A stretch of 64,000 nt of DNA. Source: an uncultured Acidobacteriia bacterium. GTDB taxonomy: Bacteria > Acidobacteriota > Terriglobia > Bryobacterales > Bryobacteraceae. Position 1 is the first letter of the stretch; every line of letters starts with the position of its first letter. Below the pieces are notes generated by a model. That model was not told the origin of the DNA. It saw only the letters and a program-made list of their open reading frames with translations, and ran no database searches. The translations under genes and the position numbers were made by a program. Location of the stretch: positions 124,001 to 188,000 of the forward strand of contig CAIVPR010000044.1 of the NCBI GenBank assembly GCA_903907865.1. The letters run 5' to 3'. This document shows, piece by piece, positions 17,878 to 26,240 of this stretch.

Positions 17878-18975
17878 ATGGCCCGGACCGCGCTCGATCA
17901 CATCGACATCCAAGGGTTCAAGAGCATCGCCGACGCCAAAGTGGAGTTACGCCCGGTCAATTTGCTGATCGGGGCGAATGGGTCGGGGAAGTCGAATTTC
18001 CTTGAGGTCTTCGAATTCTTGAACGAGATTCGGCAAGGACGGCTGCAGCGCTATGTTGCGGGCGGAGCAGACCGCGTTCTGCATTTCGGCTTCAAGACGA
18101 CCAAGGCGATTCAACTTCAGCTCGACTTCGGCTCCACGTTGGCCTACACGCTCGAATTGGTAGGGAATAGCTCCAATCAGCTATTCCCCGGGGACCAAGT
18201 CATCTACTCCAACGGTCTCTTGATATCAAAGATCTTCACCGTCGGGGGACATAACCGCGAGGCTGCAATCAGTGACTTCAGTCTGCCAAACCACCCTTCG
18301 GTTTCCACACTGCAGAAGTGGCTTGCGAGCATCCACAGGTACAAGTTCAACGATTCAGGATCGGGTTCCAAGCTCGGTCGACAAGCCAACATCGACGACA
18401 ACCGTCTCCTCACCCCCGACGGCTCCAACTTGGCCCCCTGCCTGTACTACCTTCAGGAACGCCAACCCGAGGCATACGCCCAAGTAGTCCGGACCGTCCG
18501 CCTCGCCGCTCCATTCTTCTCCAATTTCCAACTAGCTCCCCTCGAACTCAAACCCGACACCATCAAGCTGGAGTGGACCCACAAGGAATCCTCAGAGTAT
18601 TTTGACGTGGCATCGCTCTCCGACGGCACCCTCCGCTTCATCGCCCTCGCGACCCTCCTGCTCCAACCACCCGCCCGGCATCCCGCCATCATCCTCTTGG
18701 ACGAGCCGGAACTGGGCCTCCACCCCTACGCCATCGGGCTCCTCGCCGCCATGATCAAACAAGCCGCGGTCGACACCCAGGTCGTCGTCGCAACCCAGTC
18801 CCCGACGCTACTCGACCACTTCGAGCCGGATGACGTCCTAGTCGCGGACCGGATCGAAGGCGCGACCCGCTTTCGGCGCTTGAACTCGACCGACCTCGCC
18901 TCGTGGCTGGAAGACTATTCCCTCAGCGAACTCTGGCACATGAACGAATTGGGGGGCGGGCCGATCCGGGCCTGA
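17878..18975 (+). CDS. AAA family ATPase (AAA_21/OLD-like), partner of DUF4276 protein
   Basis: 365 aa ABC/SMC-type ATPase. 'LDHIDIQGFKSI' precedes Walker A 'LLIGANGSGKSNFLEVFEFL'; the signature 'SLSDGTLRFIALATLLL', Walker B 'AIILLDEPELGLHPYAIGLL' and the switch 'VVATQSPTLLDHF' follow. The insert between lobes is short, so no nuclease domain is fused. The next gene, 2 nt downstream, encodes a DUF4276 protein; together they resemble a split OLD-type nuclease (ATPase plus Toprim-like subunit), a layout typical of phage-defence modules. The ATP-binding role is certain; defence is inference. Confidence 0.85.
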   Translation: MARTALDHIDIQGFKSIADAKVELRPVNLLIGANGSGKSNFLEVFEFLNEIRQGRLQRYVAGGADRVLHFGFKTTKAIQLQLDFGSTLAYTLELVGNSSNQLFPGDQVIYSNGLLISKIFTVGGHNREAAISDFSLPNHPSVSTLQKWLASIHRYKFNDSGSGSKLGRQANIDDNRLLTPDGSNLAPCLYYLQERQPEAYAQVVRTVRLAAPFFSNFQLAPLELKPDTIKLEWTHKESSEYFDVASLSDGTLRFIALATLLLQPPARHPAIILLDEPELGLHPYAIGLLAAMIKQAAVDTQVVVATQSPTLLDHFEPDDVLVADRIEGATRFRRLNSTDLASWLEDYSLSELWHMNELGGGPIRA

Positions 18976-18977
18976 TC

Positions 18978-19643
18978 ATGGCGCGCCTACTCGTGTTCGT
19001 GGAAGGCCACACCGAAGCCGCATTCGTGGATGAAGTCCTCCAACCCCACCTCGTCGCCTCTGGGTACCACCAAGTTTCTGCCCGGTTGCTTGGCTCGGCA
19101 ATGCAAAACACGCACCGTGGTGGAATCCGAAGCTGGTCGCAGGTGCGGCGCGACCTGTCGCGGAAGTTGCTGGAAGACCGCACCGGACTCGTGACCACAA
19201 TGGTGGACTACTACCGGCTCCCCGCTGACTGGCCCGGCCGGGGCACCTCAGCCACCCCAAGCGAAATCCAGTTCCGCCTGCACGCCGACATGGCAGCCCA
19301 ACTGAACAGCGCATTCGACGCGGGCCGGTTCCTTCCTTTCGTTGTAATGCACGAATTTGAAGGGCTACTATTCAGCGACTGTACGGCATTCAGTCGGACT
19401 ATCGGCCGCGCCGACCTAGAGACGGAATTCCGAAAGATCCGCGACGCGTTTCCAACTCCCGAAGACATCAACGACTCACCCTCCACCGCGCCGTCGAAAC
19501 GCATCCTCAACCTGTCGCCCCGCTACAAGAAGCTCGATGGCGTGGCTGCCGCCAATGCCATCGGCCTCGACCGCATCCGCAAGGAGTGCCCCCACTTCGC
19601 CAGTTGGCTAGACCGCCTCGAAGCCCTCGTTTCGAAAGAATAG
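18978..19643 (+). CDS. DUF4276 family protein (Toprim-like), putative effector of the ATPase pair
   Basis: 221 aa. The protein opens 'MARLLVFVEGHTEAAFVDEVLQPHL', the E-G-x-T-E of Toprim-like nucleases, and contains the DUF4276 landmarks 'VTTMVDYYRLP', 'PFVVMHEFEGLLFSD', 'EDINDSPSTAPSKRI' and 'IRKECPHFASWL'. The conserved acidic residues (VEG, MVDYY, HEFE) could bind metal. The gene starts 2 nt after the ATPase stop, so the two are co-translated. The track start at 18903 overlaps the ATPase in another frame and is rejected. Family assignment is strong; nuclease activity is not shown. Confidence 0.82.
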   Translation: MARLLVFVEGHTEAAFVDEVLQPHLVASGYHQVSARLLGSAMQNTHRGGIRSWSQVRRDLSRKLLEDRTGLVTTMVDYYRLPADWPGRGTSATPSEIQFRLHADMAAQLNSAFDAGRFLPFVVMHEFEGLLFSDCTAFSRTIGRADLETEFRKIRDAFPTPEDINDSPSTAPSKRILNLSPRYKKLDGVAAANAIGLDRIRKECPHFASWLDRLEALVSKE

Positions 19644-19649
19644 CAGCCC

Positions 19650-19783
19650 CGGCCACCCCCCGGTCACATCCCCCAAAAATATTCCCAACCCCAACACCCC
19701 AAACCACTTACCCCCACCGCCCCGCCTCCCGGACACCCGTTTTTCCACTCCCCCATACTAAAACCAACCACGGGAGAATCCAC
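19650..19783 (-). other. G-rich strand with many G-runs (possible G-quadruplex cluster)
   Basis: The plus strand here is nearly free of G and made of C-runs separated by A/T. On the minus strand this gives successive runs of 3-6 G with short loops, for example GGGGTGTTGGGGTTGGG and GGGCGGTGGGGG-like stretches. The segment lies between the DUF4276 stop and the Shine-Dalgarno of the next gene and has no gene. Confidence 0.5.
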
Positions 19784-20485
19784 ATGTCCACCACCGCAAA
19801 GCAAATCGCCGCCAACCGCCAGAACGCCCAAAAATCCACCGGCCCAAGGACCGCAGCCGGCAAGCAGGCCATCAAAGTCAACGCCGTCCGCCACGGCCTA
19901 ACCGGACGCACCGTCGTCCTCCCCTCCGACGATCTCGACCTCTACAAAACCCACGTCAAAACCCTAACCGCCCACCTCAAACCCGAAGGTCCCGAGGAAA
20001 TCCAACTCGCAGCCCTCATCGCCGACGACTACTGGCGGCTCCAGCGTATCCACTCCATCGAGGACGGCATCTTCGCCATGCAATTCGCCGAGAACGAAAC
20101 CCTCGCCACCCACCCGCAGGCCGACGCGACCCTCAACCAAGCTAAGGCGTACCTCCAGCATTCCAAAGAACTCGAACGCCTAACCCTCTACGAACAACGC
20201 ATCCATCGCGCCATCAAGACCGCCACCACCCGACTCGAAGCGCTCCAACAATCCCGCCGCGCCTCCGCCACCACTGAGCCGGCCGCTCCCACAAAAGCTA
20301 TGGCCGCCCATGCCGCCATGCCCCAAGCGCCATCCGAGCACATCGGCTCAACGGCTTTGAATTTTCGAACGCCAGATCCAGTTCCCGATACCCCTGCCGG
20401 GCCCCGGAAAACCAAACGGCCCGGCAACGACAGTGGATTCCCACCATCGCGTCCGGGCCGCGGCACCACTCTCCAAACGACCTAG
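19784..20485 (+). CDS. Acidobacterial 'AANRQNAQKSTGPRT' family protein
   Basis: 233 aa. A GGGAGA ribosome site precedes ATG 19784. The N-terminus 'QIAANRQNAQKSTGPRTAAGKQAIKVNAVRHGLTG' is the signature of a short protein family found in many copies in Acidobacteriota and Planctomycetota, of unknown function. A helical middle ('PEEIQLAALIADDYWRLQRIHSIEDGIFAMQF', 'SKELERLTLYEQRIHRAIKTATTRLEALQ') looks like a coiled coil; the C-terminus is Pro/Arg-rich and disordered. Members are sometimes next to terminase-like genes or repeats, so a mobile-element link is possible. Ends overlap the convergent PQQ gene by 4 nt. Confidence 0.75.
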   Translation: MSTTAKQIAANRQNAQKSTGPRTAAGKQAIKVNAVRHGLTGRTVVLPSDDLDLYKTHVKTLTAHLKPEGPEEIQLAALIADDYWRLQRIHSIEDGIFAMQFAENETLATHPQADATLNQAKAYLQHSKELERLTLYEQRIHRAIKTATTRLEALQQSRRASATTEPAAPTKAMAAHAAMPQAPSEHIGSTALNFRTPDPVPDTPAGPRKTKRPGNDSGFPPSRPGRGTTLQTT

Positions 20486-22221
20486 TTCAACTCAAACAGA
20501 TACAACCCGGCCGACCCCGTGGCCAGCACATGCTGCTTGCCGTCGAGCAGGAACGTCTCCGGCGGGCTCGTCAGATTCCCGATCTCCGAATGCCACAGCG
20601 GCTTGCCGTCCATCGCCCGGACCGCCTCGATTCCGCCGCCATTCGACAGGAACAACACCCCGCCCGCCGTCGTCGTGAACCCGACACTGCCCGTGGTCAA
20701 CTCATGCCGCCACGCCACCTTGCCGGTCTTGTAGTCGATCGCGATCAGATACGTCGGCCAAGTCGCGCCGCCGCCATTCTCGTTGATCCCGCCCAAGCCC
20801 ATCGACCCGCGCGGATCCGGTTCCAGCAGGTACGCGATATGCAACGTGTTCATTTCATACACGTAGAACAACCCCGTGTCCGGCGAGAATGCCGGTGGCG
20901 GATAATTCAAGACGTCCGCATTCACCAGCGAGCCCGCGATCGTCGCGTCCTTGTGCGGATTCCGCTGCACTTCGCCGCGCTTGTTCAGGTGCAGCTTCGA
21001 GTCCGGGCTGATGTCCGACGCGTAGTTGTTCACCAAGCCCAGCTTGCTGGTCACCAGATGCTCGCCTGTCACCCGGTCGAGGACGTAGAAATACCCGTTG
21101 CGCGTCGCCATCATCACCAGCTTGCGAATCTTGCCGCCGAACGGCAGGTCGGCGATGATTGGAGTCTCCGTCGAATCCCAGTCGTGCGTGTCATGTGGCG
21201 AGGCCGAGAAGTACCACTTCAGCTTGCCGGTCTCCACATCCAGGGCCAGCAGGCAGGACGTGTACAGGTTGTCGCCGTCGCCGCGCCCCTGCGTGTAGGC
21301 CGGAGTCGGATTGCCCGTTCCGAAGTAATAAAGGTGCGTTTCGGGATCGTAGGACCCCGGAATCCACGAAGTGCCGCCGCCATGCCGCGCCGCGTCGAGG
21401 CTCGCCCAGGTCTCGAGTCCCGGATCGCCCGCCTTCTGCGCCGTGGAGTAAAACTTCCACTGCTCTTCGCCCGTCTCCGGGTCGAGGGATTTCAAATACG
21501 CGGGCTCGTCCGTATCGTTGCCCGTGCCCACGATGATGTGGTTGCCGATCACCATCGGTACGTTGGTCGAGAAGTACTGCTGCTCGAACGGGGCGATTTC
21601 CTTCTTCCAGACCTCGCGGCCCGTCTTGGCGTCGAGGCAGACGACCCAGTCGTCGTGCAATTCGAAGTAGATGTAGCCGTGCCACATGCTCGGACCGCGC
21701 GTGCCGGTGGCCGTACCGCCACGGAACTTCCAGTAGTAGTGCCAGATCACCGACCCGTCGTGCGCGTCGATCGCGTAGACATCGTTGATGGACGCCCCGT
21801 AAAGCACGCCGTCGACATACAGGATGCCGCCGCCGAAGCGCGTCGGGCCGCAGTTGTTGACGCTGCCGTCGCCGAAACCGCCCACCACGATCGGAGCTGC
21901 CGTGCCGCCGCCGAAGCCGCCCCGGCCGCCGCCACCACCTCCGCGACCGCCACCACCGGGTCCGGCCGCCGCCGCGCCTGTCCCGTTTGGACCGCACGCC
22001 ATCGTGATGTTATTGTTCACCCAGCGCAGGCTGAGGTTCTTCACCGTCTGCGTGTTGATCTGCTTGAGCGCGCTGTAGCGCTTCCCGGTCATGTCGCCCG
22101 AGTAGCTCGTCCATTGGTCGGACAGCGGCTTCACAATGTCGGTCGGATCCAGTCCGACCTTCTGCGCCAGCACCAGAGCGGGAACCGCCAGTAGGATTGC
22201 GATGAATATGGATTTCTTCAT
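20482..22221 (-). CDS. PQQ-dependent dehydrogenase (quinoprotein alcohol/sugar type)
   Basis: 579 aa with signal 'MKKSIFIAILLAVPALVLAQ'. The propeller blades carry the quinoprotein tryptophan-docking pattern: 'VYAIDAHDGSVIWHYYW', 'VVCLDAKTGREVWKKE', 'LKSLDPETGEEQWKFYSTA', 'LLALDVETGKLKWYFSASPHDTHDWDSTETPI', 'LIAIDYKTGKVAWRHEL'. The DTHDWD segment is typical of methanol/ethanol dehydrogenase-like enzymes. A Gly/Arg-rich insert near residue 90-110 breaks the first blades. No vicinal Cys pair is seen. The periplasmic enzyme would pass electrons to the dihaem cytochrome c encoded 15 nt upstream in the same operon. Confidence 0.88.
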   Translation of the reverse strand: MKKSIFIAILLAVPALVLAQKVGLDPTDIVKPLSDQWTSYSGDMTGKRYSALKQINTQTVKNLSLRWVNNNITMACGPNGTGAAAAGPGGGGRGGGGGGRGGFGGGTAAPIVVGGFGDGSVNNCGPTRFGGGILYVDGVLYGASINDVYAIDAHDGSVIWHYYWKFRGGTATGTRGPSMWHGYIYFELHDDWVVCLDAKTGREVWKKEIAPFEQQYFSTNVPMVIGNHIIVGTGNDTDEPAYLKSLDPETGEEQWKFYSTAQKAGDPGLETWASLDAARHGGGTSWIPGSYDPETHLYYFGTGNPTPAYTQGRGDGDNLYTSCLLALDVETGKLKWYFSASPHDTHDWDSTETPIIADLPFGGKIRKLVMMATRNGYFYVLDRVTGEHLVTSKLGLVNNYASDISPDSKLHLNKRGEVQRNPHKDATIAGSLVNADVLNYPPPAFSPDTGLFYVYEMNTLHIAYLLEPDPRGSMGLGGINENGGGATWPTYLIAIDYKTGKVAWRHELTTGSVGFTTTAGGVLFLSNGGGIEAVRAMDGKPLWHSEIGNLTSPPETFLLDGKQHVLATGSAGLYLFELN

Positions 22222-22236
22222 GTTGGCCTCGCTCGT

Positions 22237-23094
22237 TTAGAGAATCGTCGCCAAGTAGGCGGTGATGTCGTGCATGTTCGTGTCTTCGGGGTCGTCCAGC
22301 ACGAGCAGCATCTTCCGATGGGCGTCCTGCGGGTCCTTCACTTCAATCTTGGGGACGCCGTTCGGGGTGCTGTTGTCGATGGCGACCGACTTGCGCGTGC
22401 CGTCGGCCAGCGTCAGCACGACCAGGAAGTCGTCCTTCCGCACCAGCCGGCCTTCGAACTTCTGTCCGTTGGCGAGGGTCACGGTCGCAGTGCGGTTGCC
22501 GCCGCCGAAGCCGCGTCCGCCCGCGCGTCCGGAAACCCAGCGGCCCTGCAGATCCTTCGGGTCTTCGTATTTCGCGCCGATGCCCTTCAGGTCGCCGGTG
22601 ACGGAGTGGCAGCTGGCGCACATCTTGCCGAACTTGGCCTCGCCCGCCTTGGCGTCGCCGATGAGGACGTTGTAGACCAGTCCGACCGGATTGCGACCGG
22701 GAGGGCTCCCTTGACCGCCCATCTTCGCTTGGACGCTGTGGATGTACTCGGAGATCGCGCCGGTGTCGGTGTCGGGGAGGTTGATGGCGGGGGTGTGTTT
22801 GGCCACGCTCGCGGCCACCAGTTCGCCCTTCTTGTCGCTCATCGTCTCGGTGGAGCGGAGCAGGTTGGCACCATTCTGGGCCGGGGTCTTGTCGATCACG
22901 CCGCGCAGGTCGGCCGCGTGGCAGGAGGCGCAGTTGCCGTCATACAAGGCTTTTCCGCGCGCCAGCACGTCCTGCGGAGCCAGTGGCCGCGTGTATTGCG
23001 GGAACCCTCCGGACCGTCCCGGTCCCTGTGCCATCAGCGGTGCCGACAGCACCCCGATTCCGGCCACGATCATCCATGCGTACCTCTTACCCAT
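22237..23094 (-). CDS. Dihaem cytochrome c, electron acceptor of the PQQ enzyme
   Basis: 285 aa. A GGGAGGA ribosome site precedes ATG 23094; the track start lies upstream without support. The signal 'MGKRYAWMIVAGIGVLSAPLMAQ' is followed by two haem sites, 'CASCHAADLRG' and 'CASCHSVTGDLKGIG'. After the second haem domain comes a small beta segment ('ATVTLANGQKFEGRLVRKDDFLVVLTLADGTRKSVAI') and a closing 'HRKMLLVLDDPEDTNMHDITAYLATIL', an arrangement common in Acidobacteriota cytochromes next to PQQ dehydrogenases. A Gly/Arg tract sits before the beta segment. Confidence 0.9.
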   Translation of the reverse strand: MGKRYAWMIVAGIGVLSAPLMAQGPGRSGGFPQYTRPLAPQDVLARGKALYDGNCASCHAADLRGVIDKTPAQNGANLLRSTETMSDKKGELVAASVAKHTPAINLPDTDTGAISEYIHSVQAKMGGQGSPPGRNPVGLVYNVLIGDAKAGEAKFGKMCASCHSVTGDLKGIGAKYEDPKDLQGRWVSGRAGGRGFGGGNRTATVTLANGQKFEGRLVRKDDFLVVLTLADGTRKSVAIDNSTPNGVPKIEVKDPQDAHRKMLLVLDDPEDTNMHDITAYLATIL

Positions 23095-23124
23095 TCGTCC
23101 TCCCTCTATGAAACACAAAGGTCG

Positions 23125-23130
23125 ATTATA
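23125..23130 (-). promoter_or_regulatory. -10 box TATAAT for the cytochrome c-PQQ operon
   Basis: On the minus strand TATATAATCGACC lies about 30 nt before the cytochrome ATG, leaving a leader that carries the GGGAGGA ribosome site. A matching TATATAGTGGCC at 23184-23195 on the plus strand could serve the divergent VOC gene. Confidence 0.4.
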
Positions 23131-23226
23131 TATGGCCCCCCTGCACCCGATACACTTCTTTACTTCGGGCACCCTGAAGACGGTATATAGTGGCCTTGAA
23201 ACGATACAAGGCCGCGCGCAGCCGTT

Positions 23227-23655
23227 ATGTCCGAAACAGCGTTCCACCACATGCAGGTGACCGTTACCGATCTCGACCGGTCGCGCGCGTTCTACGGCAC
23301 CTTTCTAGGCCTGCCGGAACTGCCGCGCCCGGAGTTCCTCTATACCGGCGCATGGTTCCAGTTGGCCGGGGGGCAGGAACTGCACATCGTGCGCGTTCCC
23401 GGCGCGATCTGGCGTCCGCCGCAGACCATGGAGATCTACGAGACCCACATCGCGTTGCGTGTGGACAGTTTCCAAGCCGCCCTCGACCGCCTGCACGCCG
23501 CCGGGTTCCACGAGGATTTGCCCGACGACCACGACCTCAAAATGGTCGTCAAGCGCCACCCGCCAACCGGGTACCCGCAGGTCTATTTCTTCGACCCCGA
23601 CCGCCATCTGGTCGAATGGAACGCCGCCGCCCTGGACTCGACGCCAAGCACGTGA
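23227..23655 (+). CDS. Glyoxalase/VOC superfamily protein
   Basis: 142 aa. Two beta-alpha-beta-beta-beta modules are visible: 'HHMQVTVTDLDRSRAFYGTFLGLPEL' with the first metal His, and 'THIALRVDSFQAALDRLHAAGF' with the second; the end 'QVYFFDPDRHLVEWNA' carries the metal Glu. It is a cytoplasmic metal-dependent enzyme or binding protein (lyase, dioxygenase or resistance type), and the reaction cannot be told from sequence. It is the first gene of a plus-strand cluster with ThuA and DUF1080 proteins. Confidence 0.85.
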   Translation: MSETAFHHMQVTVTDLDRSRAFYGTFLGLPELPRPEFLYTGAWFQLAGGQELHIVRVPGAIWRPPQTMEIYETHIALRVDSFQAALDRLHAAGFHEDLPDDHDLKMVVKRHPPTGYPQVYFFDPDRHLVEWNAAALDSTPST

Positions 23656-23669
23656 ATGGAAAGGTACGT

Positions 23670-24641
23670 ATGAAACTGCAAACGCTGGTTGTTGCAATGG
23701 CAGGCTCGGCCTTGCTATTCGCCCAGGCGCCGCCGGTTCCGCCCGGAGCAACCGGCAATGCTGGTTTTGCCGGACCGGGCGAAGGTCGCGGTCCGGGTGG
23801 CGAGGGCCGTGGACCCGGTGGTCGCGGTCGCGGGCAACTGGGAGGCCAGGCCGCCGGATTCGTGGTGACCCCGGTCATCGACACCGTTCCCCCCGAGCTT
23901 CCCGCCGACCTCAAGCCCGGCGGCATCCTGATCTTTTCCAAGACCAGCGGATTCCGCGAGGAGGCCGCCATCCAGGCCTCCGACGTTGCTCTTGCCGTGA
24001 TCGCGAAGGTGCACAACTGGCCCTACTTCATCACCGAGAACGGTGCCGTTATGAACGCCGAGCAACTGGCCAAATTCAAGCTCGTGATTTGGAACAACAC
24101 CAGCGGCGACAGCCTCAACGACGCCCAGAAGGCCGCGTTCCAGACTTGGGTGGAAAACGGCGGTTCCGTTCTCGGCACCCACGGCGCTGGCGGCGACCCG
24201 GTTTCCTTCCCCGCACCGCGCACCGTTTCACCTTGGAAGTGGTTCATCGATACCCTGCTTGGGGCGCAGTTCACCTCCCACTCGGCTATCATGCCCGGTG
24301 ACGCCCACGTCGTTGACGCCAAGAGCCCCATCACCAAAGGGCTGCCCGCCGTGATCCGCCGAGCCGACGAGTGGTACGCCTTCACCGAATCGGTCAGCAA
24401 GAAGCCGGGCTATCATGTTCTGATCACCGCCGACGAGAAAAGCTACACCCCCGGTCGTGCGACCATGGGCGCGGACCATCCGCTCGCCTGGTGGCATTGC
24501 GTCGGCAAGGGCCACGTTGTCTATTCGGCCTTGGGACACGGCGGCATGATGTACGCCGAAACACCGATCATTCAGTTATTGGAAAACGCCATGGCCTGGG
24601 GTCTGGCGGAACACGGGCACGCATGTCCGGTAGGAAAGTAG
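23670..24641 (+). CDS. ThuA-like domain exported protein
   Basis: 323 aa; ATG 23670 gives the signal 'MKLQTLVVAMAGSALLFAQ'. A Gly/Arg/Pro-rich linker follows, then the ThuA (trehalose utilisation, class I glutaminase-like) domain: 'GGILIFSKTSGFREEAAIQA', 'FKLVIWNNTSGDSLNDAQKAAF', 'GGSVLGTHGAGGDP', 'LLGAQFTSHS', 'HPLAWWHCVGKGHVVYSALGHGG'. These proteins recur beside DUF1080 enzymes and PQQ or cytochrome genes and are thought to process keto-sugars. The catalytic chemistry is not established. Confidence 0.85.
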   Translation: MKLQTLVVAMAGSALLFAQAPPVPPGATGNAGFAGPGEGRGPGGEGRGPGGRGRGQLGGQAAGFVVTPVIDTVPPELPADLKPGGILIFSKTSGFREEAAIQASDVALAVIAKVHNWPYFITENGAVMNAEQLAKFKLVIWNNTSGDSLNDAQKAAFQTWVENGGSVLGTHGAGGDPVSFPAPRTVSPWKWFIDTLLGAQFTSHSAIMPGDAHVVDAKSPITKGLPAVIRRADEWYAFTESVSKKPGYHVLITADEKSYTPGRATMGADHPLAWWHCVGKGHVVYSALGHGGMMYAETPIIQLLENAMAWGLAEHGHACPVGK

Positions 24642-24648
24642 GAAATCG

Positions 24649-25656
24649 ATGAAAGCAACGAAGACAATTTTGATCCCGATGGGCTTGTGCGCTGCGGCAA
24701 TGCTGCTGACCGTTCCGGTCGCGCAATCGCAGGCCCCGGCCCAGGGCGCCGCGGGAGCCACCGGTGCGACGGGCGGCGCTGGCGGCGGGCGCGGCGGTTT
24801 CATGCGCGGCGCGTCCGTGCCGTTTGATTATGCCGACAATGAAGGCTGGCAGTCGCTATTCGACGGCCAGACGCTGAAGGGCTGGGACGGCGATCCGCGG
24901 TTCTGGTCCATCAAGGACGGCGCGATCTACGTCAACCCCACCTGCGAGAAGCCGACCGGCACCATCTACACCATCTGGACCGGTGGCGCCCCCGCCGATT
25001 TCGCCCTCAAGTATGAACTCAAGGGTACCGGGAACATCAACGGCGGGATGCAGTTCCGCAGCTATATGACTGCGGACCAGAATGTGGAATTCCAATACCC
25101 CCCTCGCGCGGGTCGTGGTGGTGCCGGTCGCGGCCCCGGCGGTCCCGGTGGCGCTCCGGGCGGACGCGGTGCTGTTGCCGGTGCTCCGGGCGCTCCGGGT
25201 GCCCCGGGCGGTGGTCGTGGTCCAGGTCGCGGACCGGCTTGCGCCAATCCAGGCACTCCGCCTTCGGCCGCCGAGCGCGCCAAGTGGGACATGTTCGGTC
25301 CCCAGGCCGACTTCGACGCCAACAACAACTTCAGTGCCATGTTCTACGAGCAGGGCGGACGCGCAATCATCTCGCTGCCGGGCCACGCGCTCCTCGCAGA
25401 GGCGGGCAAGCCGGTGAAGGACCTGGGAACAATCGCCGATAAGGCCAGCATCGATTCCTGGTTCAAGAAGGAAGACTACAACCAGTTCCTGATCGTCGCC
25501 AAAGGCAACACGACGTCGATCTTCATGAACGGGCACCTGATCACCGTCTTCATCGACAACGACCCGAACTATTTCCGCGGCGGGGGGACGATCGGGCTTG
25601 AAGTGGAATCCACCGGCGAGCAGTTCGCCCGCAACATTTTCCTGAAGCGCCTATAG
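24649..25656 (+). CDS. DUF1080 / 3-keto-disaccharide hydrolase domain protein
   Basis: 335 aa, exported ('MKATKTILIPMGLCAAAMLLTVPVAQS'). The jelly-roll domain is recognised by 'GWQSLFDGQTLKGWDGDPRFWSIKDGAIY', 'FALKYELKGTGNINGGMQFRSY' and 'WNQ'-equivalent 'YNQFLIVAKGNTTSIFMNGHLITVFID', ending 'GTIGLEVESTGEQFARNIFLKRL'. DUF1080 proteins include hydrolases of 3-keto-glucosides. A collagen-like Gly-Ala-Pro and Gly-Arg insert of about 40 residues (25110-25240) splits the sandwich. The gene starts 7 nt after the ThuA gene. Confidence 0.87.
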   Translation: MKATKTILIPMGLCAAAMLLTVPVAQSQAPAQGAAGATGATGGAGGGRGGFMRGASVPFDYADNEGWQSLFDGQTLKGWDGDPRFWSIKDGAIYVNPTCEKPTGTIYTIWTGGAPADFALKYELKGTGNINGGMQFRSYMTADQNVEFQYPPRAGRGGAGRGPGGPGGAPGGRGAVAGAPGAPGAPGGGRGPGRGPACANPGTPPSAAERAKWDMFGPQADFDANNNFSAMFYEQGGRAIISLPGHALLAEAGKPVKDLGTIADKASIDSWFKKEDYNQFLIVAKGNTTSIFMNGHLITVFIDNDPNYFRGGGTIGLEVESTGEQFARNIFLKRL

Positions 25657-25657
25657 T

Positions 25658-26167
25658 CTACAACCGGCTGGCGGCCTTGCGCGCGAGCGCCTCGGCCGCC
25701 GCCGTCACGCGGGCCCCGTCGCCGAAGCCCAGTACCGAAACCAGTAGATACTTGCCGCTCTCCGAAACCACGTGCGCCTGGGCTCCGGCTCCGGGGATCT
25801 GCATCAGCACGGCCCACCGGCCCAGTCCGGGAATGGGGCAAATTGCGGCATCCGGGAAGCCGGCCTTCAAAACGGCCAGTTCGTGGGCTGGATCAACGCC
25901 CGCCGGCAGTTGCTGGGAGGAGATCCGCACCATGGCCTCCTTCCCGTCTCCCGCCGCGTAGGTACAGCTCGATTCGCCGCCTTCCTGTTCGTCTGCTCCG
26001 GCTTCCAAACGCCGACCAAGCTCGAGCTCCGCCTCCAGCTTGGTCACCCAGCCGCAGGACCTCGCTTCCAGCTGGACCGTCCGCCACCCCGTGTCGCGTG
26101 CATGCGCGATCTCGGTTCCGGGTGCGGCGGAGGCTAGCAGAAGGAGAAAAACAGTCGGGCTTGGCAT
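25658..26167 (-). CDS. Hypothetical exported protein
   Basis: 169 aa; ATG 26167 gives 'MPSPTVFLLLLASAAPGTEIA', a signal peptide. The mature part has a single alpha-beta unit, 'EAMVRISSQQLPAGVDPAHELAVLKAGFPDAAICPIPGLGRWAVLMQIPG' and 'KYLLVSVLGFGDGARVTAAAEALARKAASRL', which reads like a substrate-binding or DUF3558-like fold, but I cannot name it. It is convergent with the DUF1080 gene, with one nucleotide between stops. Confidence 0.6.
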   Translation of the reverse strand: MPSPTVFLLLLASAAPGTEIAHARDTGWRTVQLEARSCGWVTKLEAELELGRRLEAGADEQEGGESSCTYAAGDGKEAMVRISSQQLPAGVDPAHELAVLKAGFPDAAICPIPGLGRWAVLMQIPGAGAQAHVVSESGKYLLVSVLGFGDGARVTAAAEALARKAASRL

Positions 26168-26173
26168 GGCTCC

Positions 26174-26179
26174 ATTACA
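26174..26179 (-). promoter_or_regulatory. -10-like TGTAAT, 6 nt before ATG
   Basis: On the minus strand TGTAAT lies 6 nt before the ATG at 26167, in keeping with the short-leader pattern seen elsewhere in the window. Confidence 0.3.
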
Positions 26180-26240
26180 ACTGTCGAAGCCGACCTCGGA
26201 CAAGGCATACTGTCCTGGCCCGCCAAGGTGGTATTGCCGC

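Noticed and set aside
18903-18977. Upstream extension of the DUF4276 gene
   Set aside because: The extra residues overlap the ATPase gene in another frame; ATG 18978 gives the family N-terminus.
20530-22194. 554-aa plus-strand ORF opposite the PQQ dehydrogenase
   Set aside because: Shadow of a gene with clear quinoprotein motifs; composition Arg/Val/His-rich as expected for the reverse frame.
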